64,000 nucleotides of DNA, from positions 5,734-69,733 of the forward strand of contig CAAFRB010000054.1 in assembly GCA_900765095.1 (NCBI GenBank), written 5' to 3'. Shown here in pieces: positions 27,316-36,407 of the stretch. A program made the position numbers and the translations under genes. The stretch's first letter is position 1, and each line of letters begins with the position of its first letter. The notes below the pieces were generated by a model. It was not told the DNA's origin, made no database searches, and was given only the letters and a program-made list of their open reading frames with translations. The DNA comes from Clostridia bacterium (lineage in GTDB: Bacteria > Bacillota > Clostridia > TANB77 > UBA1234).

Positions 27316-28359
27316 TTATGATATTCTCTCATATTTCATTTTTGGATTTTTTTCCATCACATCAAGCCAGTAATATAAATCACATTCAATACTTTTTCCA
27401 CCGCCAGTTGCACGAACCCTTGGAAGTGCTAACAAATTAACTTTCTCATTATTTGCGGGAAGTGCTGGATTAGCTCCAACAAGCAAAATAACTTTATTTT
27501 CATATTCTTGTCCGTCATATTCACCTTTTGCTATGTATGATTTATGTTCTTTTGATGAAATCCCATAAGGTAGTGCAAGTGCAGAAATTTCATAACCATC
27601 AGCTAATTTTCTCACCATATTTGCAACAATTCCAACTTCCTTCTGTATTGTTTCTGGTGTAGCTTTGCTAAAATTAACATGAGTACTTGTATGATTTCCA
27701 ATCTCAAATCCTCTATCTATCAAGTATTTAAGCTTTTCTTCATTCGTTCCTTCACCTGTAAAGAAAGAACTAGAATTTATAAAAAACGTACCATTCAATC
27801 CAAAATCAGGATGTTCTTTATAGAATTTTTCCATAATTCCAACTGCAGACTTCGGATTTGCAACAAGCTCACCATTTTCGTCTCTTATCAAATTAAACTG
27901 CCCCTTTGAACCGTCGTCAAACGTCAAAACAATTGGCGTACAGCCAACAGGAACTTTTATATTATTGTTGATATAATCATTCAAAGAAATTGTACGATAA
28001 TTGTGTTCATATAAATACTTCAAATCGTTATAAAAATTATCGTAAGAACGCGTCCATTCATCAAGATCTTTATCCGCAAATCTGTGAAACATCGCTATTA
28101 TTATTTTCCCTGATTCATTGTACACAAAGTTTTCAGTAACTTCATTATTATTTTCGATTTCTTCCTCACCAGATGAAGTCTCATCCCCACTTGAAACTTC
28201 ATATTCGCCTGATGGTACAAAATCATCTTTTTCATTATTTATAGTTTGTCTATTTTCTTCAAGATTATCACTATCTATAAATAATTTTCCGCTCTTGCAA
28301 CCAACGCAAATGAGTATAACATAAATTGCTAAAATTGTCAACATAATGATTTTCTTCAT
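27316..28359 (-). CDS. Polysaccharide deacetylase family lipoprotein
   Basis: A 347-residue carbohydrate esterase 4-type enzyme. The N-terminal hydrophobic segment ends in CVGCKSGK, a probable lipobox with Cys at about residue 21, so the protein is likely lipid-anchored outside. An acidic SGE/SGD linker follows (about 50-68). The catalytic domain has IVLTFDDGSKG with the metal-binding Asp pair, and EIGNHTSTHVNF with the HxxxH metal ligands. It probably removes N-acetyl groups from peptidoglycan or another glycan. The neighbouring RNase J gene follows closely. Confidence 0.9.
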   Translation of the reverse strand: MKKIIMLTILAIYVILICVGCKSGKLFIDSDNLEENRQTINNEKDDFVPSGEYEVSSGDETSSGEEEIENNNEVTENFVYNESGKIIIAMFHRFADKDLDEWTRSYDNFYNDLKYLYEHNYRTISLNDYINNNIKVPVGCTPIVLTFDDGSKGQFNLIRDENGELVANPKSAVGIMEKFYKEHPDFGLNGTFFINSSSFFTGEGTNEEKLKYLIDRGFEIGNHTSTHVNFSKATPETIQKEVGIVANMVRKLADGYEISALALPYGISSKEHKSYIAKGEYDGQEYENKVILLVGANPALPANNEKVNLLALPRVRATGGGKSIECDLYYWLDVMEKNPKMKYERIS

Positions 28360-28423
28360 ACACTTTCCTCCATTTCTTTTTATTATTTTATCACTTTATT
28401 ACAAAATATAATAGAAATTATTT

Positions 28424-28444
28424 TTCTTTTCTATTGTATAAAAA
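28424..28444 (+). repeat. Fragment of the palindromic intergenic repeat (one arm)
   Basis: CTTTTCTATTGTATAAAAA matches the right arm of copies A-C with one mismatch; the other arm is absent or too degraded to define. It abuts the ankyrin-gene terminator. Confidence 0.5.
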
Positions 28445-28471
28445 TAAGCAGTAGAATTAAAATCTACTGCC
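28445..28471 (-). terminator. Terminator of the ankyrin-repeat gene
   Basis: On the minus strand GCAGTAGA pairs with TCTACTGC, followed by TTATTTTTA that runs into the repeat-arm fragment. Confidence 0.75.
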
Positions 28472-28483
28472 AATCTTTATTTT

Positions 28484-28972
28484 TTAGACATTATTCTCAA
28501 CTTTTTGTACAACACTAGTTCTTTTTTGACATATCGCATCAAGCAAAAGCTCAACTATTTCATTATTTCGTTTAGTTAAAGCTAAATATAGTGCATGATA
28601 ATTGTCTGCAACTGGATTTGCACCAGCATCAAGAAGTAATTTTATAATCTCCACATGTCCTTCATTTGCAGCCAATCTAAGACAATACCCTTCATCCAAT
28701 TCACTATCATACGTACTTGCACCACTGTCAAGCAATAGCTTTACAATTTCGGTATGACCATTTCTTGATGCTAGTTCTAATGGATAATTTCGATTTTCAG
28801 TAATATCTGCTCCTTTAGAAACAAGTAGCTCCACCAATTCTGTGTGTCCATTTTCTGCTGCCCATGAAATCGCATTATCCGGAATTAATCCGTTTTCAAT
28901 ACTTTCCAATAAACCTTTTATAGTAAAAGCATCTTTTGAAACAATAGTAACAATCTTTTTCTTTACGTTCAT
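28484..28972 (-). CDS. Ankyrin-repeat protein
   Basis: This 162-residue cytoplasmic protein is made of about four ankyrin repeats, seen in AAENGHTELVELLVSKGAD, ASRNGHTEIVKLLLDSGAS, AANEGHVEIIKLLLDAGAN and LALTKRNNEIVELLLDA. Such repeats bind other proteins; no catalytic domain is present. It is monocistronic: a sigma-A promoter lies at 29033-29061, a GGAGGAGAG ribosome site precedes the ATG, and a terminator follows. The partner is unknown. Confidence 0.88.
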   Translation of the reverse strand: MNVKKKIVTIVSKDAFTIKGLLESIENGLIPDNAISWAAENGHTELVELLVSKGADITENRNYPLELASRNGHTEIVKLLLDSGASTYDSELDEGYCLRLAANEGHVEIIKLLLDAGANPVADNYHALYLALTKRNNEIVELLLDAICQKRTSVVQKVENNV

Positions 28973-29032
28973 GGTAAACTCTCCTCCTTTTTAATTGTAA
29001 AGGAATGCTCAATAGTTACACATTTCGTTGGC

Positions 29033-29061
29033 AGTATATCATAGATCTTTATCACTGTAAA
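29033..29061 (-). promoter_or_regulatory. Sigma-A promoter of the ankyrin-repeat gene
   Basis: On the minus strand TTTACA (29061-29056), 17-base spacer, TATACT (29038-29033). The remainder of the 323-base gap 28973-29295 holds no gene; it is AT-rich, with the terminator of the SLH gene at its right end. Confidence 0.75.
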
Positions 29062-29244
29062 CTAAATTGCACCAAATGTCAAAGATAAATAAATATTGTT
29101 CTACATTTTTTCAAAATTAAAAAATGATGCACGGAAGCTACAATTAAAAAGTTTAAAAATTTGTTAATTTACTATTGCTTAAATTTTATATTCTTTTTGC
29201 AATATAATCAATACCAATAATCGTTGCTTGATTAAAAATTTTTC

Positions 29245-29290
29245 AAAAAAAATATAGGTAATAGATTTTACTCTATAACCTATACTATTT
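29245..29290 (-). terminator. Terminator of the SLH-domain gene
   Basis: On the minus strand ATAGGTTATAG pairs imperfectly with CTATTACCTAT, followed by a run of eight T. Confidence 0.7.
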
Positions 29291-29295
29291 ATATT

Positions 29296-31428
29296 TTATT
29301 TTGCCACATTCATTATTTTATAAAATCTCATCATTATTGTTGCAACTTCTGCTCTTGTTACAAAGCTTTGTGGAGCAAGAGTTGATGTTGTTCTTCCTGT
29401 TATAAGCCCTGTTTTTACTGCCCAACCAAATGCTTCTCTTGCATAATTACTTATCATTGTATTGTCATCAAAAGCTGACAAATTCACACTCTCTTCCGAA
29501 ATACTTCCTATTGTTTTAACATATCTATATAGCATTGCTACTAATTGTTCTCTAGTAACATTATCTTGAGGAGCAAATTCACTTTCAGTCACACCATTAA
29601 CAATTTCTTTTTCAATAGCCCAAATTATTGCCTCATAATAGTATGTTCCCTCTTCAACATCATTAAAAATATTGATTTGATTTCCTGCTTTTGGCATACC
29701 CGCAAGTCTATATATTACTGTCAAACTCATAGCTCTATTCATAATACTATTTGGCTCAAATTTTGTTTCTGTCGTTCCATTAAATATTTTCAATTCATCG
29801 ACAAATCTTATTGCTTCATAAAACCAGTCATTTTCTTTTATATCTTTGTATTTGTTTTTCCACCTTTCCTTTACTTCAATCTTTTTAAATTTAGCTTCTA
29901 TTGTATGTTTTTTATTTACAGCTTTAAAAGTGTATTCTTCTAACTTTCCAATGCTCTTTCCATCTACAATAACATCTTCAACTTCATAACCTGTTTCAGT
30001 TTCTATTTTAAAAGATACATTGCTACCCTTTTCGACTTTTAGTGTATCTGGTGTAATTTTTCCGCGCTCATTTTGAATTACAGTTATTTGATATTTTACC
30101 TTTGAAGAACTTCCACTTCCACCATTAGTGCTTTTCTTTGACCATTTTGCGAATAGTTCTATATTCGCATTTATTACTGTATTAAAATCGAATTTCTTTG
30201 TCAAAGAACTATCTACATACCAACCATCAAATATATATCCACTTCTTTGCGGATTTGATGGCTTTAGCATTTTATCTCCTGAAGTTACTTCCTGTGCGTC
30301 TACTTCACTTCCACCATTAGTATTAAATTTAACTATGTATTTTGTTTCCTTTTTTTCATTCCATTTAGCATATATTGTTGTATCAGCTGTTATTACACTA
30401 TCAAAATCAAAAAGTCTCTCATATGTATTATCAGTATACCAATTATCAAATATATAATTTTCTTTTGTAGGCTCTACTTTTGGCATTGTTGCCTTATCAC
30501 CAGAGGCTACCACTTGAGTTTCTACCTTGCTTCCCCCATTTGTGTCAAAGATAACGTTATATGCCACCTCATATTTTGTTTCAATAGTTACATCATCTCT
30601 AATCATTGTAAACTTATTATCAACAATATCTATTTCTTCTCTTTTACTACTGTATGCTTTTATTGAAGTTAATATATATCCATCTTTTGGTTTAAGAGTT
30701 ATATAAATTTCATTTTCAATGTTTAAAACAGAAACATAGGGGTCATTACATATTATTTTAAATTGTTTATTTAAGCAATCAGAATTTACAGTAATAACAG
30801 GCAATACAAAAGCACTATTATAATATGTGCTAGGAGAATCTGTTATAAAATTACCCCTGTACATATATTGACCATAATATAACCAATAAGGTGAATTTTT
30901 ATATGCAAACTCTGGAGTATCACTTGTCTTCTCATACCATGTAGTAGAACCGCCAATATTAGATGAACTCCCATAAAATTTAAAACCTAACCATTTTTCG
31001 GCTTGAGATAAGCCCAAAAGTTTTACCGATTTTATGTCTAACCCTTTACCAACAAGTGTATCAAAATATTTAGAAGCTACATCATTAGCAGTTGCTTGAG
31101 TATTAGCCTTATAATCATCCGTAATTTCTTGCTTATCTCCACTCTCATTAAGTGGTTCATCTGCCAATGCATATATAACTCCGTTATCTTCTGCCATAAT
31201 CCAAAATAGCTCGTTATCTAATATTATTTTGTCCCCTAGATTTACAGTTGTGCTATTATCTGTATCAATATATTGATATAGATTATCATCAATAACTAAT
31301 AATTCAGCTCCAAATACGCAATTTGAAAAACTGCTTATTGCAATTGTGATTAAAAGTAACGACATTAGCCTAAAAAATAATTTCTCTTTTGCTTCAAGTC
31401 TTACATTTTTGAATTGTAATTCTTTCAT
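29296..31428 (-). CDS. Surface protein with InlB-type B repeats and three SLH domains
   Basis: This 710-residue exported protein has an N-terminal signal segment (about 16-41, ending CVFGAEL). A roughly 250-residue N-terminal domain is unassigned. Two InlB/Listeria-Bacteroides-type repeats follow (about 293-430), each with F-x-T-NGGS and FAKW or YAKW ends. Next come a Ser/Gly linker, a further beta domain, and three S-layer-homology domains (about 545-700) that anchor it to cell-wall polymer. SLH hallmarks include YKDIKENDWFYEAIRF and NVTREQLVAMLYRYVK. It probably works in adhesion or wall structure. A small ribbon-helix-helix gene is divergent with it. Confidence 0.9.
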   Translation of the reverse strand: MKELQFKNVRLEAKEKLFFRLMSLLLITIAISSFSNCVFGAELLVIDDNLYQYIDTDNSTTVNLGDKIILDNELFWIMAEDNGVIYALADEPLNESGDKQEITDDYKANTQATANDVASKYFDTLVGKGLDIKSVKLLGLSQAEKWLGFKFYGSSSNIGGSTTWYEKTSDTPEFAYKNSPYWLYYGQYMYRGNFITDSPSTYYNSAFVLPVITVNSDCLNKQFKIICNDPYVSVLNIENEIYITLKPKDGYILTSIKAYSSKREEIDIVDNKFTMIRDDVTIETKYEVAYNVIFDTNGGSKVETQVVASGDKATMPKVEPTKENYIFDNWYTDNTYERLFDFDSVITADTTIYAKWNEKKETKYIVKFNTNGGSEVDAQEVTSGDKMLKPSNPQRSGYIFDGWYVDSSLTKKFDFNTVINANIELFAKWSKKSTNGGSGSSSKVKYQITVIQNERGKITPDTLKVEKGSNVSFKIETETGYEVEDVIVDGKSIGKLEEYTFKAVNKKHTIEAKFKKIEVKERWKNKYKDIKENDWFYEAIRFVDELKIFNGTTETKFEPNSIMNRAMSLTVIYRLAGMPKAGNQINIFNDVEEGTYYYEAIIWAIEKEIVNGVTESEFAPQDNVTREQLVAMLYRYVKTIGSISEESVNLSAFDDNTMISNYAREAFGWAVKTGLITGRTTSTLAPQSFVTRAEVATIMMRFYKIMNVAK

Positions 31429-31485
31429 TGTATCCTCTTCCTTTCATAAAATTCTGTTATGAGTTTATCACATTTTTTGCACCTT

Positions 31486-31529
31486 GTACACATATTGTGT
31501 ACTTATTTTATTTCTTATTTTGTGTACAC
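31486..31529. promoter_or_regulatory. Candidate operator: two GTACAC/GTGTAC palindromes
   Basis: GTACAC-N5-GTGTAC at 31486-31502 is a perfect inverted repeat. A second palindrome, GTGTACAC, lies at 31522-31529, about 31 bases further, centre to centre, or three helical turns. They sit between the divergent SLH gene and the small ribbon-helix-helix gene, 20 bases before its start, and are good candidates for that protein's binding sites. Confidence 0.5.
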
Positions 31530-31549
31530 TATGTTTTAAGAGGTGGAGT

Positions 31550-31726
31550 ATGAAAAAATTAGAGATAAAAAAACATACAAAAGCAAATGATACAATAACG
31601 AGAACTATCCGCATAAGTGGTGATGCATTTGATAAAATTGCAGAACTTGCAGAAAAAAATGGCTTAAGCTTCAATAGCGTTGTAAATCAAATTATCGAAT
31701 ACGGTCTTGAAAATATACAAGAATAA
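31550..31726 (+). CDS. Small ribbon-helix-helix (Arc/CopG-like) DNA-binding protein
   Basis: From the ATG at 31550-31552, preceded by AGAGGTGGAG, this encodes 58 residues: a basic N-terminus, a beta strand (TRTIRIS) and two helices (GDAFDKIAELAEKNGLS, FNSVVNQIIEYGLENI), the ribbon-helix-helix fold. These dimers bind short palindromic operators. Two such palindromes lie just upstream, so autoregulation, and possibly control of the divergent SLH gene, is likely but inferred. The longer reading frame upstream of this ATG covers the operator and is not expected to be translated. Confidence 0.8.
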   Translation: MKKLEIKKHTKANDTITRTIRISGDAFDKIAELAEKNGLSFNSVVNQIIEYGLENIQE

Positions 31727-31727
31727 A

Positions 31728-31775
31728 AAAAGATGACTTTTATAATTTTAAATTATTATAAAAGTCATCTTATAT
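31728..31775. terminator. Bidirectional terminator between the RHH gene and spo0A
   Basis: AAGATGACTTTTATAAT pairs with ATTATAAAAGTCATCTT; A-rich and T-rich flanks on both sides make it usable for both convergent genes. Confidence 0.85.
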
Positions 31776-31783
31776 TTTTATTT

Positions 31784-32581
31784 CTATGCCGATTTCATTT
31801 CAAGTCTTAGTTTATCTGCTATCATTGCTATGAATTCTGAATTTGTTGGCTTGCCTTTGGTTGCTGATATTGTATTTCCGAACATTTCGTTATTGGTATC
31901 CATACTTCCACGCGTCCACGCAACTTCTATTGCGTGACGTATTGCTCTTTCTACACGTGATGGAGTAGTTTTAAACTTTTTAGCAAGTGTCGGATATAAT
32001 TGTTTTGTAATAGAGTTAATTACATTCATATCATTTACAGCTAGTGTTATTGCCTCTCTTATGTATTGATATCCTTTAATATGTGCAGGAACACCTACTT
32101 CATGTATTATATTTGTTATAGATGTTTCAAGTGACTCTTTGCCTTCAGATATATACATCTGCTTTTTTAATGGAATTCCAACATATTTAGGAGTTTCTAT
32201 CATACCATGCTTTATTTCTCTTAATCTCTTGGCAAGTAATTCTAAGTCAAAAGGTTTTAACATATAGTATTGAGCACCTAACATAACTGTCTTTTGTGTT
32301 ATCACATCTTGGCCTATCGCAGACAACATTATGAAATTTGTCTTTAACTTTTTTGGGAGTGCATTTACTTTTTCAAGTACACCTATACCATCTAGTTGTG
32401 GCATTATTACATCTAGCAATGCTACGTCTGGTTCTTTATTTACTATAGTTTTATATGCTTCTTCTCCGTCTTTTACTACATCTATTACTTCAATATCTTC
32501 CTTTTGATTTAAAAAATTCTTAACTATCTCTGCAAATTCTATGTTGTCATCAGCTATTACAACCTTAATTTTTTCTTGCAT
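31784..32581 (-). CDS. spo0A: Sporulation master regulator Spo0A
   Basis: A response regulator of 265 residues. It has an N-terminal receiver domain with KVVIADDN at the start, the phosphorylatable Asp in DVALLDVIMPQLDG near residue 57, and LKPFD with the conserved Lys near 108. The Spo0A-specific C-terminal DNA-binding domain (about 150-262) contains LYPTLAKKFKTTPSRVERA and IEVAWTRG. Phosphorylated Spo0A binds 0A boxes and starts sporulation. Its presence supports a sporulating or formerly sporulating clostridial lineage. It is complete. Confidence 0.96.
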   Translation of the reverse strand: MQEKIKVVIADDNIEFAEIVKNFLNQKEDIEVIDVVKDGEEAYKTIVNKEPDVALLDVIMPQLDGIGVLEKVNALPKKLKTNFIMLSAIGQDVITQKTVMLGAQYYMLKPFDLELLAKRLREIKHGMIETPKYVGIPLKKQMYISEGKESLETSITNIIHEVGVPAHIKGYQYIREAITLAVNDMNVINSITKQLYPTLAKKFKTTPSRVERAIRHAIEVAWTRGSMDTNNEMFGNTISATKGKPTNSEFIAMIADKLRLEMKSA

Positions 32582-32714
32582 CTTTCAAATTCCTCCTAAC
32601 ATTTTACTACCCATTTAGCATTTTTCGTACACTAATTGAGTCATTTTTTCACTACACTCAAAGTATACTACCAAAATTTGGAAAAAGCAATATTAAATTG
32701 TAATATTTTTCCAT

Positions 32715-33335
32715 TTATTCGTGATAATATGTCCCTTTTAATATTACCTTTGCCATTCCTTCAGTTTTTTCAATAATTTTGCCTTTTATTTTTTCTGACT
32801 TTTCATCATTGATTATCACATTAATACATACCTTGTCAGAAAACGTAGTACCATTAACAATTATTGAATTTTCCCTAAAGTAGTGTTGCAAAATGTTAAT
32901 AAAGTTGTAATCCACTATAACATCATACTCATTACTTAATTTCATTTCGATTTTTTCGGCGTTAGCCAATGCTTGTTTGGCTGTCGTGCTATATGCTCTT
33001 ACCAATCCACCAGTTCCTAATAATATTCCTCCAAAATAACGAGTAACTACAATTAGCACATTTTCTAGTTTTTCGCCTCTTAAAATGTCTAATATAGGAA
33101 CCCCAGCCGTTCCACTTGGCTCTCCGTCATCGCTGCATCTTTCTAGTACATTAGCAATTCGATAGGCAAATACGTTATGCTTTGCATCTCTATGTGTCTT
33201 TCTTACCATTTCAATGCACTTAGCTGCTTGCTCCTCTGAAGATACTTTCATTACTGTCGCTATAAATCTTGACTTTTTTTCTATCAATTCTGCCAAATAT
33301 TTATCTTCTTTTATGGTATAAAAAGTATTTATCAT
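32715..33335 (-). CDS. YigZ/IMPACT family protein
   Basis: A 206-residue protein of the conserved YigZ family (UPF0029 N-terminal and DUF1949 C-terminal domains). The motif CSDDGEPSGTAGVPILDIL near residue 70 and VRAYSTTAKQALANAE near 120 are diagnostic. The family is linked to translation regulation and ribosome-associated roles, but its bacterial activity is not settled. It stands alone between spo0A and the flavoprotein gene. Confidence 0.9.
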   Translation of the reverse strand: MINTFYTIKEDKYLAELIEKKSRFIATVMKVSSEEQAAKCIEMVRKTHRDAKHNVFAYRIANVLERCSDDGEPSGTAGVPILDILRGEKLENVLIVVTRYFGGILLGTGGLVRAYSTTAKQALANAEKIEMKLSNEYDVIVDYNFINILQHYFRENSIIVNGTTFSDKVCINVIINDEKSEKIKGKIIEKTEGMAKVILKGTYYHE

Positions 33336-33411
33336 ATATCTACCCTCGTAATTTACAATTTTATATCTTTATCGTGTTTTTTCAAGATTTTTCGTTCGTC
33401 ATTTTTCGACA

Positions 33412-34644
33412 TTACTTAGCTGCTATATACGCTGTACTAAATGCTATTTGTAGATTAAATCCCCCTGTATATGCATCTACATCTATTATTTCACCAGCAA
33501 AATAAAGCCCTTTTACTAACTTAGATTCCATTGTTGAAGAATTTATTTCTTTGATATTTACGCCACCCGCCGTTACTATGGCTTCTTCTATCGGTCTAAA
33601 CCCCTTTATCTTAAACTCCAAATTTTTTAACAATTGTACTAAATTTCTTCGTTCTTCCTTAGTTATCTGATCTGTTTGTTTATCGTCTGGTATATTTGAT
33701 TTTTCTATAATGTAATTTACCATTTTACCTGGTAACAAATCATTCAAGCTATTTTTAAACTGTTTTCTTGTATATTTTTCGAAATCTCTTTGTATTCGTG
33801 TTTCTAGCTTTTCAAAAGTTAGCGCTGGTTTTAAATCTATTGACAACACGATATTTTTATTTCTTAACTTTTCATCAATGTTTTTTACTCTTAGTAGATG
33901 TGCACTTAAACTTAATATTATTGGTCCCGATACTCCAAAATGCGTGAATAGCATCTCTCCGAAGTCTTCATATACAATTTTTTTATCGTCTAATAACTTA
34001 ATAGATACGTTTTTTAATGAAAGTCCCTGTAATTCTGTTATATCCTTTTCGTATAGTTCTAAAGGTACTAATGAAGCTTTAGGTTTTACTATTGTATGTC
34101 CTAAAGATTCGACCATTTTGTAACCATCTCCGGTTGATCCAGTTGAAGGGTAACTCTTTCCGCCAGTTGCAAGAATAACTTTATCACAATTATATAAATT
34201 ATCCTCAGTTTTTACACCGACTACTTTACCGTCCTCAACTAATATCTTTTCAACCTTTGAATTTACAGTCACTTTAACTTTTCTTCTGTCCAACTCTTTC
34301 TTTAGTTTGTCTATAACTTCCATAGCACTATCTGAAACAGGAAATACTCTTTCGCCTCTTTCAACTTTTGTTTTTACTCCTATTTCATTAAAGAAATTTA
34401 TCGTATCCTGATTTGTAAATTGATTAAAAGCACTATATAAAAACTTTCCATTTCCTGGCACATTTTTTATGAAATTATCCATTTCAGTCGCATTTGTTAT
34501 ATTACATCTGCCCTTACCAGTAATAGATAGCTTTCTTCCCATACTTCTCATTTTTTCAAGTATAGTAACATTATTTCCATTTCTAGCAGACATTATGGCT
34601 GCCATCATTCCTGCAGCACCGCCACCAATTACAATAACGTTCAT
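33412..34644 (-). CDS. Flavoprotein of the HI0933/BaiN-like family
   Basis: A 410-residue NAD(P)/FAD-dependent oxidoreductase-like protein. It has the N-terminal dinucleotide fold MNVIVIGGGAAGMMAA, the family signature GKGRCNITNATEMDNF, the ATGGKSYPSTGSTGDG segment near residue 160, and a C-terminal FAD motif LYFAGEIIDVDAYTGGFNLQIAFSTA. The family includes BaiN bile-acid reductases and others of unknown substrate, so only the cofactor can be assigned. It follows the PLP-enzyme gene by 9 bases. Confidence 0.88.
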   Translation of the reverse strand: MNVIVIGGGAAGMMAAIMSARNGNNVTILEKMRSMGRKLSITGKGRCNITNATEMDNFIKNVPGNGKFLYSAFNQFTNQDTINFFNEIGVKTKVERGERVFPVSDSAMEVIDKLKKELDRRKVKVTVNSKVEKILVEDGKVVGVKTEDNLYNCDKVILATGGKSYPSTGSTGDGYKMVESLGHTIVKPKASLVPLELYEKDITELQGLSLKNVSIKLLDDKKIVYEDFGEMLFTHFGVSGPIILSLSAHLLRVKNIDEKLRNKNIVLSIDLKPALTFEKLETRIQRDFEKYTRKQFKNSLNDLLPGKMVNYIIEKSNIPDDKQTDQITKEERRNLVQLLKNLEFKIKGFRPIEEAIVTAGGVNIKEINSSTMESKLVKGLYFAGEIIDVDAYTGGFNLQIAFSTAYIAAK

Positions 34645-34653
34645 TTTTCTCTC

Positions 34654-35874
34654 CTACTCACTCATTTTCTTTACTGTTTCTATCACAGCAATTTTTCCAT
34701 AATTATATGTAAGACCACCTTGTAAGTATCCTACATAAGGTTCCCTTAAAGGCCCATCACAACTTAATTCTATCGAAGAACCTGATGTAAAAGCTCCTGC
34801 AGCCATTATGATTTTGCTGTCGTATCCAGCCATGTCGCAAGGCTCTGGCATTGCAAAAGAATCTACTGGCGAATTTGTTTGAATTCCTTGGCAAAACTTT
34901 ATTAATTTATTTGGATCTCTAAATTTAATCATCTGCACTATATCAGATCTCTTCTCATCGTATCTTGGAGATACTTCGTACCCTAATTTTTCTAATAATC
35001 TTGCTGCAAATATTCCAATCTTCTTGCTTTCACAAACAACATGTGGTGCTAAAAATAACCCTTGTAGCACTTTTCTGTTAAAATCGAATGTTGCACCGCC
35101 TTCTTTTCCTAGTCCTGGCGCACTATATCTATCACTTATTAATTCAATAAGTTCTTTTTTTCCTACTACATATCCACCTGTTGGAGCTATCCCGCCACCA
35201 ATATTTTTTATAAGCGAACCTACAGCAACATCTGCTCCAGCTTCAATTGGTTCTCTTTCTTCAGTAAATTCTCCATAGCAGTTATCTACCATGACTAATA
35301 CGTTTGGATCTGCCTTTTTTACAACTTTTATAGCTTCTTCTATTTCATCTATCAAGAATGCATTTCTATAAGCATATCCTCTTGAACGTTGCATTATTAC
35401 TAGCTTTATATTCTTTTCAGCAACTCGTCTTTCTATAGCTTCCAAATCAAATTTGTTATTTGGCAACAAATCTATTTGTTCGTATTTTACACCAAAGGCT
35501 TTTAAAGAACTTGGATTTTCTCTCACACCTAATGTTTCATCAAGTGTATCATAAGGTTTTCCATTTACGCTAAGTACTGTATCACCCGGTCTTAATATTC
35601 CAAACATAGTTGTGGAAATTGTGTGTGTACCAGATATAAATTGCATCCTTACTAAAGCATCTTCAGCTTTAAATATTTCCGCATACACTTTTTCTATTGC
35701 TTCTCTTCCCATATCATCATATCCGTATCCAGTCGTTCCATGCAAATGTGCCTCACTTATCTGATATTTCTTAAAAGCATCTAAAACCTTCTTAGAATTT
35801 TTAAACTCAATTTTTTCGTTTATTTCAAATTGCTCTTTTATATCTTCTTCTACTTGATTTATCAATTCATCCAT
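34654..35874 (-). CDS. Methionine gamma-lyase family protein (aluminium-resistance / YnbB-like, PLP-dependent)
   Basis: A PLP-dependent enzyme of fold type I. From the ATG at 35872-35874 (MDELINQVEEDIK), which has AAAGG 8 bases upstream, it has about 406 residues. Earlier in-frame ATGs lack a well-placed ribosome site. Features include LHGTTGYGYDD, ISGTHTISTTMFG, VMVDNCYGEF with the PLP-binding Asp, and GSLIKNIGGG with the Schiff-base Lys. Relatives are annotated as aluminium-resistance proteins or cystathionine-lyase-like; the substrate is not certain. It precedes the flavoprotein gene closely. Confidence 0.9.
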   Translation of the reverse strand: MDELINQVEEDIKEQFEINEKIEFKNSKKVLDAFKKYQISEAHLHGTTGYGYDDMGREAIEKVYAEIFKAEDALVRMQFISGTHTISTTMFGILRPGDTVLSVNGKPYDTLDETLGVRENPSSLKAFGVKYEQIDLLPNNKFDLEAIERRVAEKNIKLVIMQRSRGYAYRNAFLIDEIEEAIKVVKKADPNVLVMVDNCYGEFTEEREPIEAGADVAVGSLIKNIGGGIAPTGGYVVGKKELIELISDRYSAPGLGKEGGATFDFNRKVLQGLFLAPHVVCESKKIGIFAARLLEKLGYEVSPRYDEKRSDIVQMIKFRDPNKLIKFCQGIQTNSPVDSFAMPEPCDMAGYDSKIIMAAGAFTSGSSIELSCDGPLREPYVGYLQGGLTYNYGKIAVIETVKKMSE

Positions 35875-35987
35875 TTTTTTCATCCTTTCATCTCGACATA
35901 TTATACTATAATTTTCCATATTTTTCAATAATTATGTTTACATTTTATTGTCACTACGATAATAATATATGAGAAGACAAAAAATAT

Positions 35988-36030
35988 TAAAAAGAACCAT
36001 AAAAGCTAAACAAAAAGTTTAACGTTTATG
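35988..36030 (-). terminator. Terminator downstream of the DUF1292 gene
   Basis: On the minus strand GCCATAAACGTTAAAC pairs with GTTTAGCTTTTATGG, followed by TTCTTTTT. Confidence 0.65.
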
Positions 36031-36072
36031 GCTCGCTTCAATGTTTTCTGTATTTAATGTGTAATATTATTA

Positions 36073-36387
36073 TTAGTCGGCAAAATCAAATTCATCTTTT
36101 GTTTTTTCTTTAAATACTTGGAATACTTTTTCAGCTTCTTCCTCATCTTCAAGGCTAACGTAACTTTCGTCATCGCCTTCGCCTTCAATTCTAAATATTA
36201 CTACCTCGCCTTTGTCAGCTTCTTCAACTGGTAATAATACTACGTATTCATTTCCATCAACTTCTACTACATCCAAGAATTCAAATTCAACTTCATTTCC
36301 ATCTTCATCATTTAATACGATTTTATTGTCTAATTCGTCGAAATCTTCCATTCCTTCAAATCCATCATTGTTCATGTTATCGTCCAT
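36073..36387 (-). CDS. DUF1292 protein
   Basis: A small acidic protein, 104 residues, with the DUF1292 core (about 22-95): VLNDEDGNEVEFEFLDVVEVDGNEYVVLLP then VIFRIEGEGDDESY. Function is unknown; the family is common in Firmicutes and is normally encoded next to ruvX and ireB, as here (21 bases after ruvX). It ends the ireB-ruvX-DUF1292 unit, and a terminator follows. Confidence 0.88.
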   Translation of the reverse strand: MDDNMNNDGFEGMEDFDELDNKIVLNDEDGNEVEFEFLDVVEVDGNEYVVLLPVEEADKGEVVIFRIEGEGDDESYVSLEDEEEAEKVFQVFKEKTKDEFDFAD

Positions 36388-36407
36388 TTTTTTCTCCTTT
36401 CATCTTT

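Noticed and set aside
31484..31549. N-terminal extension of the ribbon-helix-helix protein
   Set aside because: The extra hydrophobic residues come from the operator region; the strong ribosome site belongs to the ATG at 31550.
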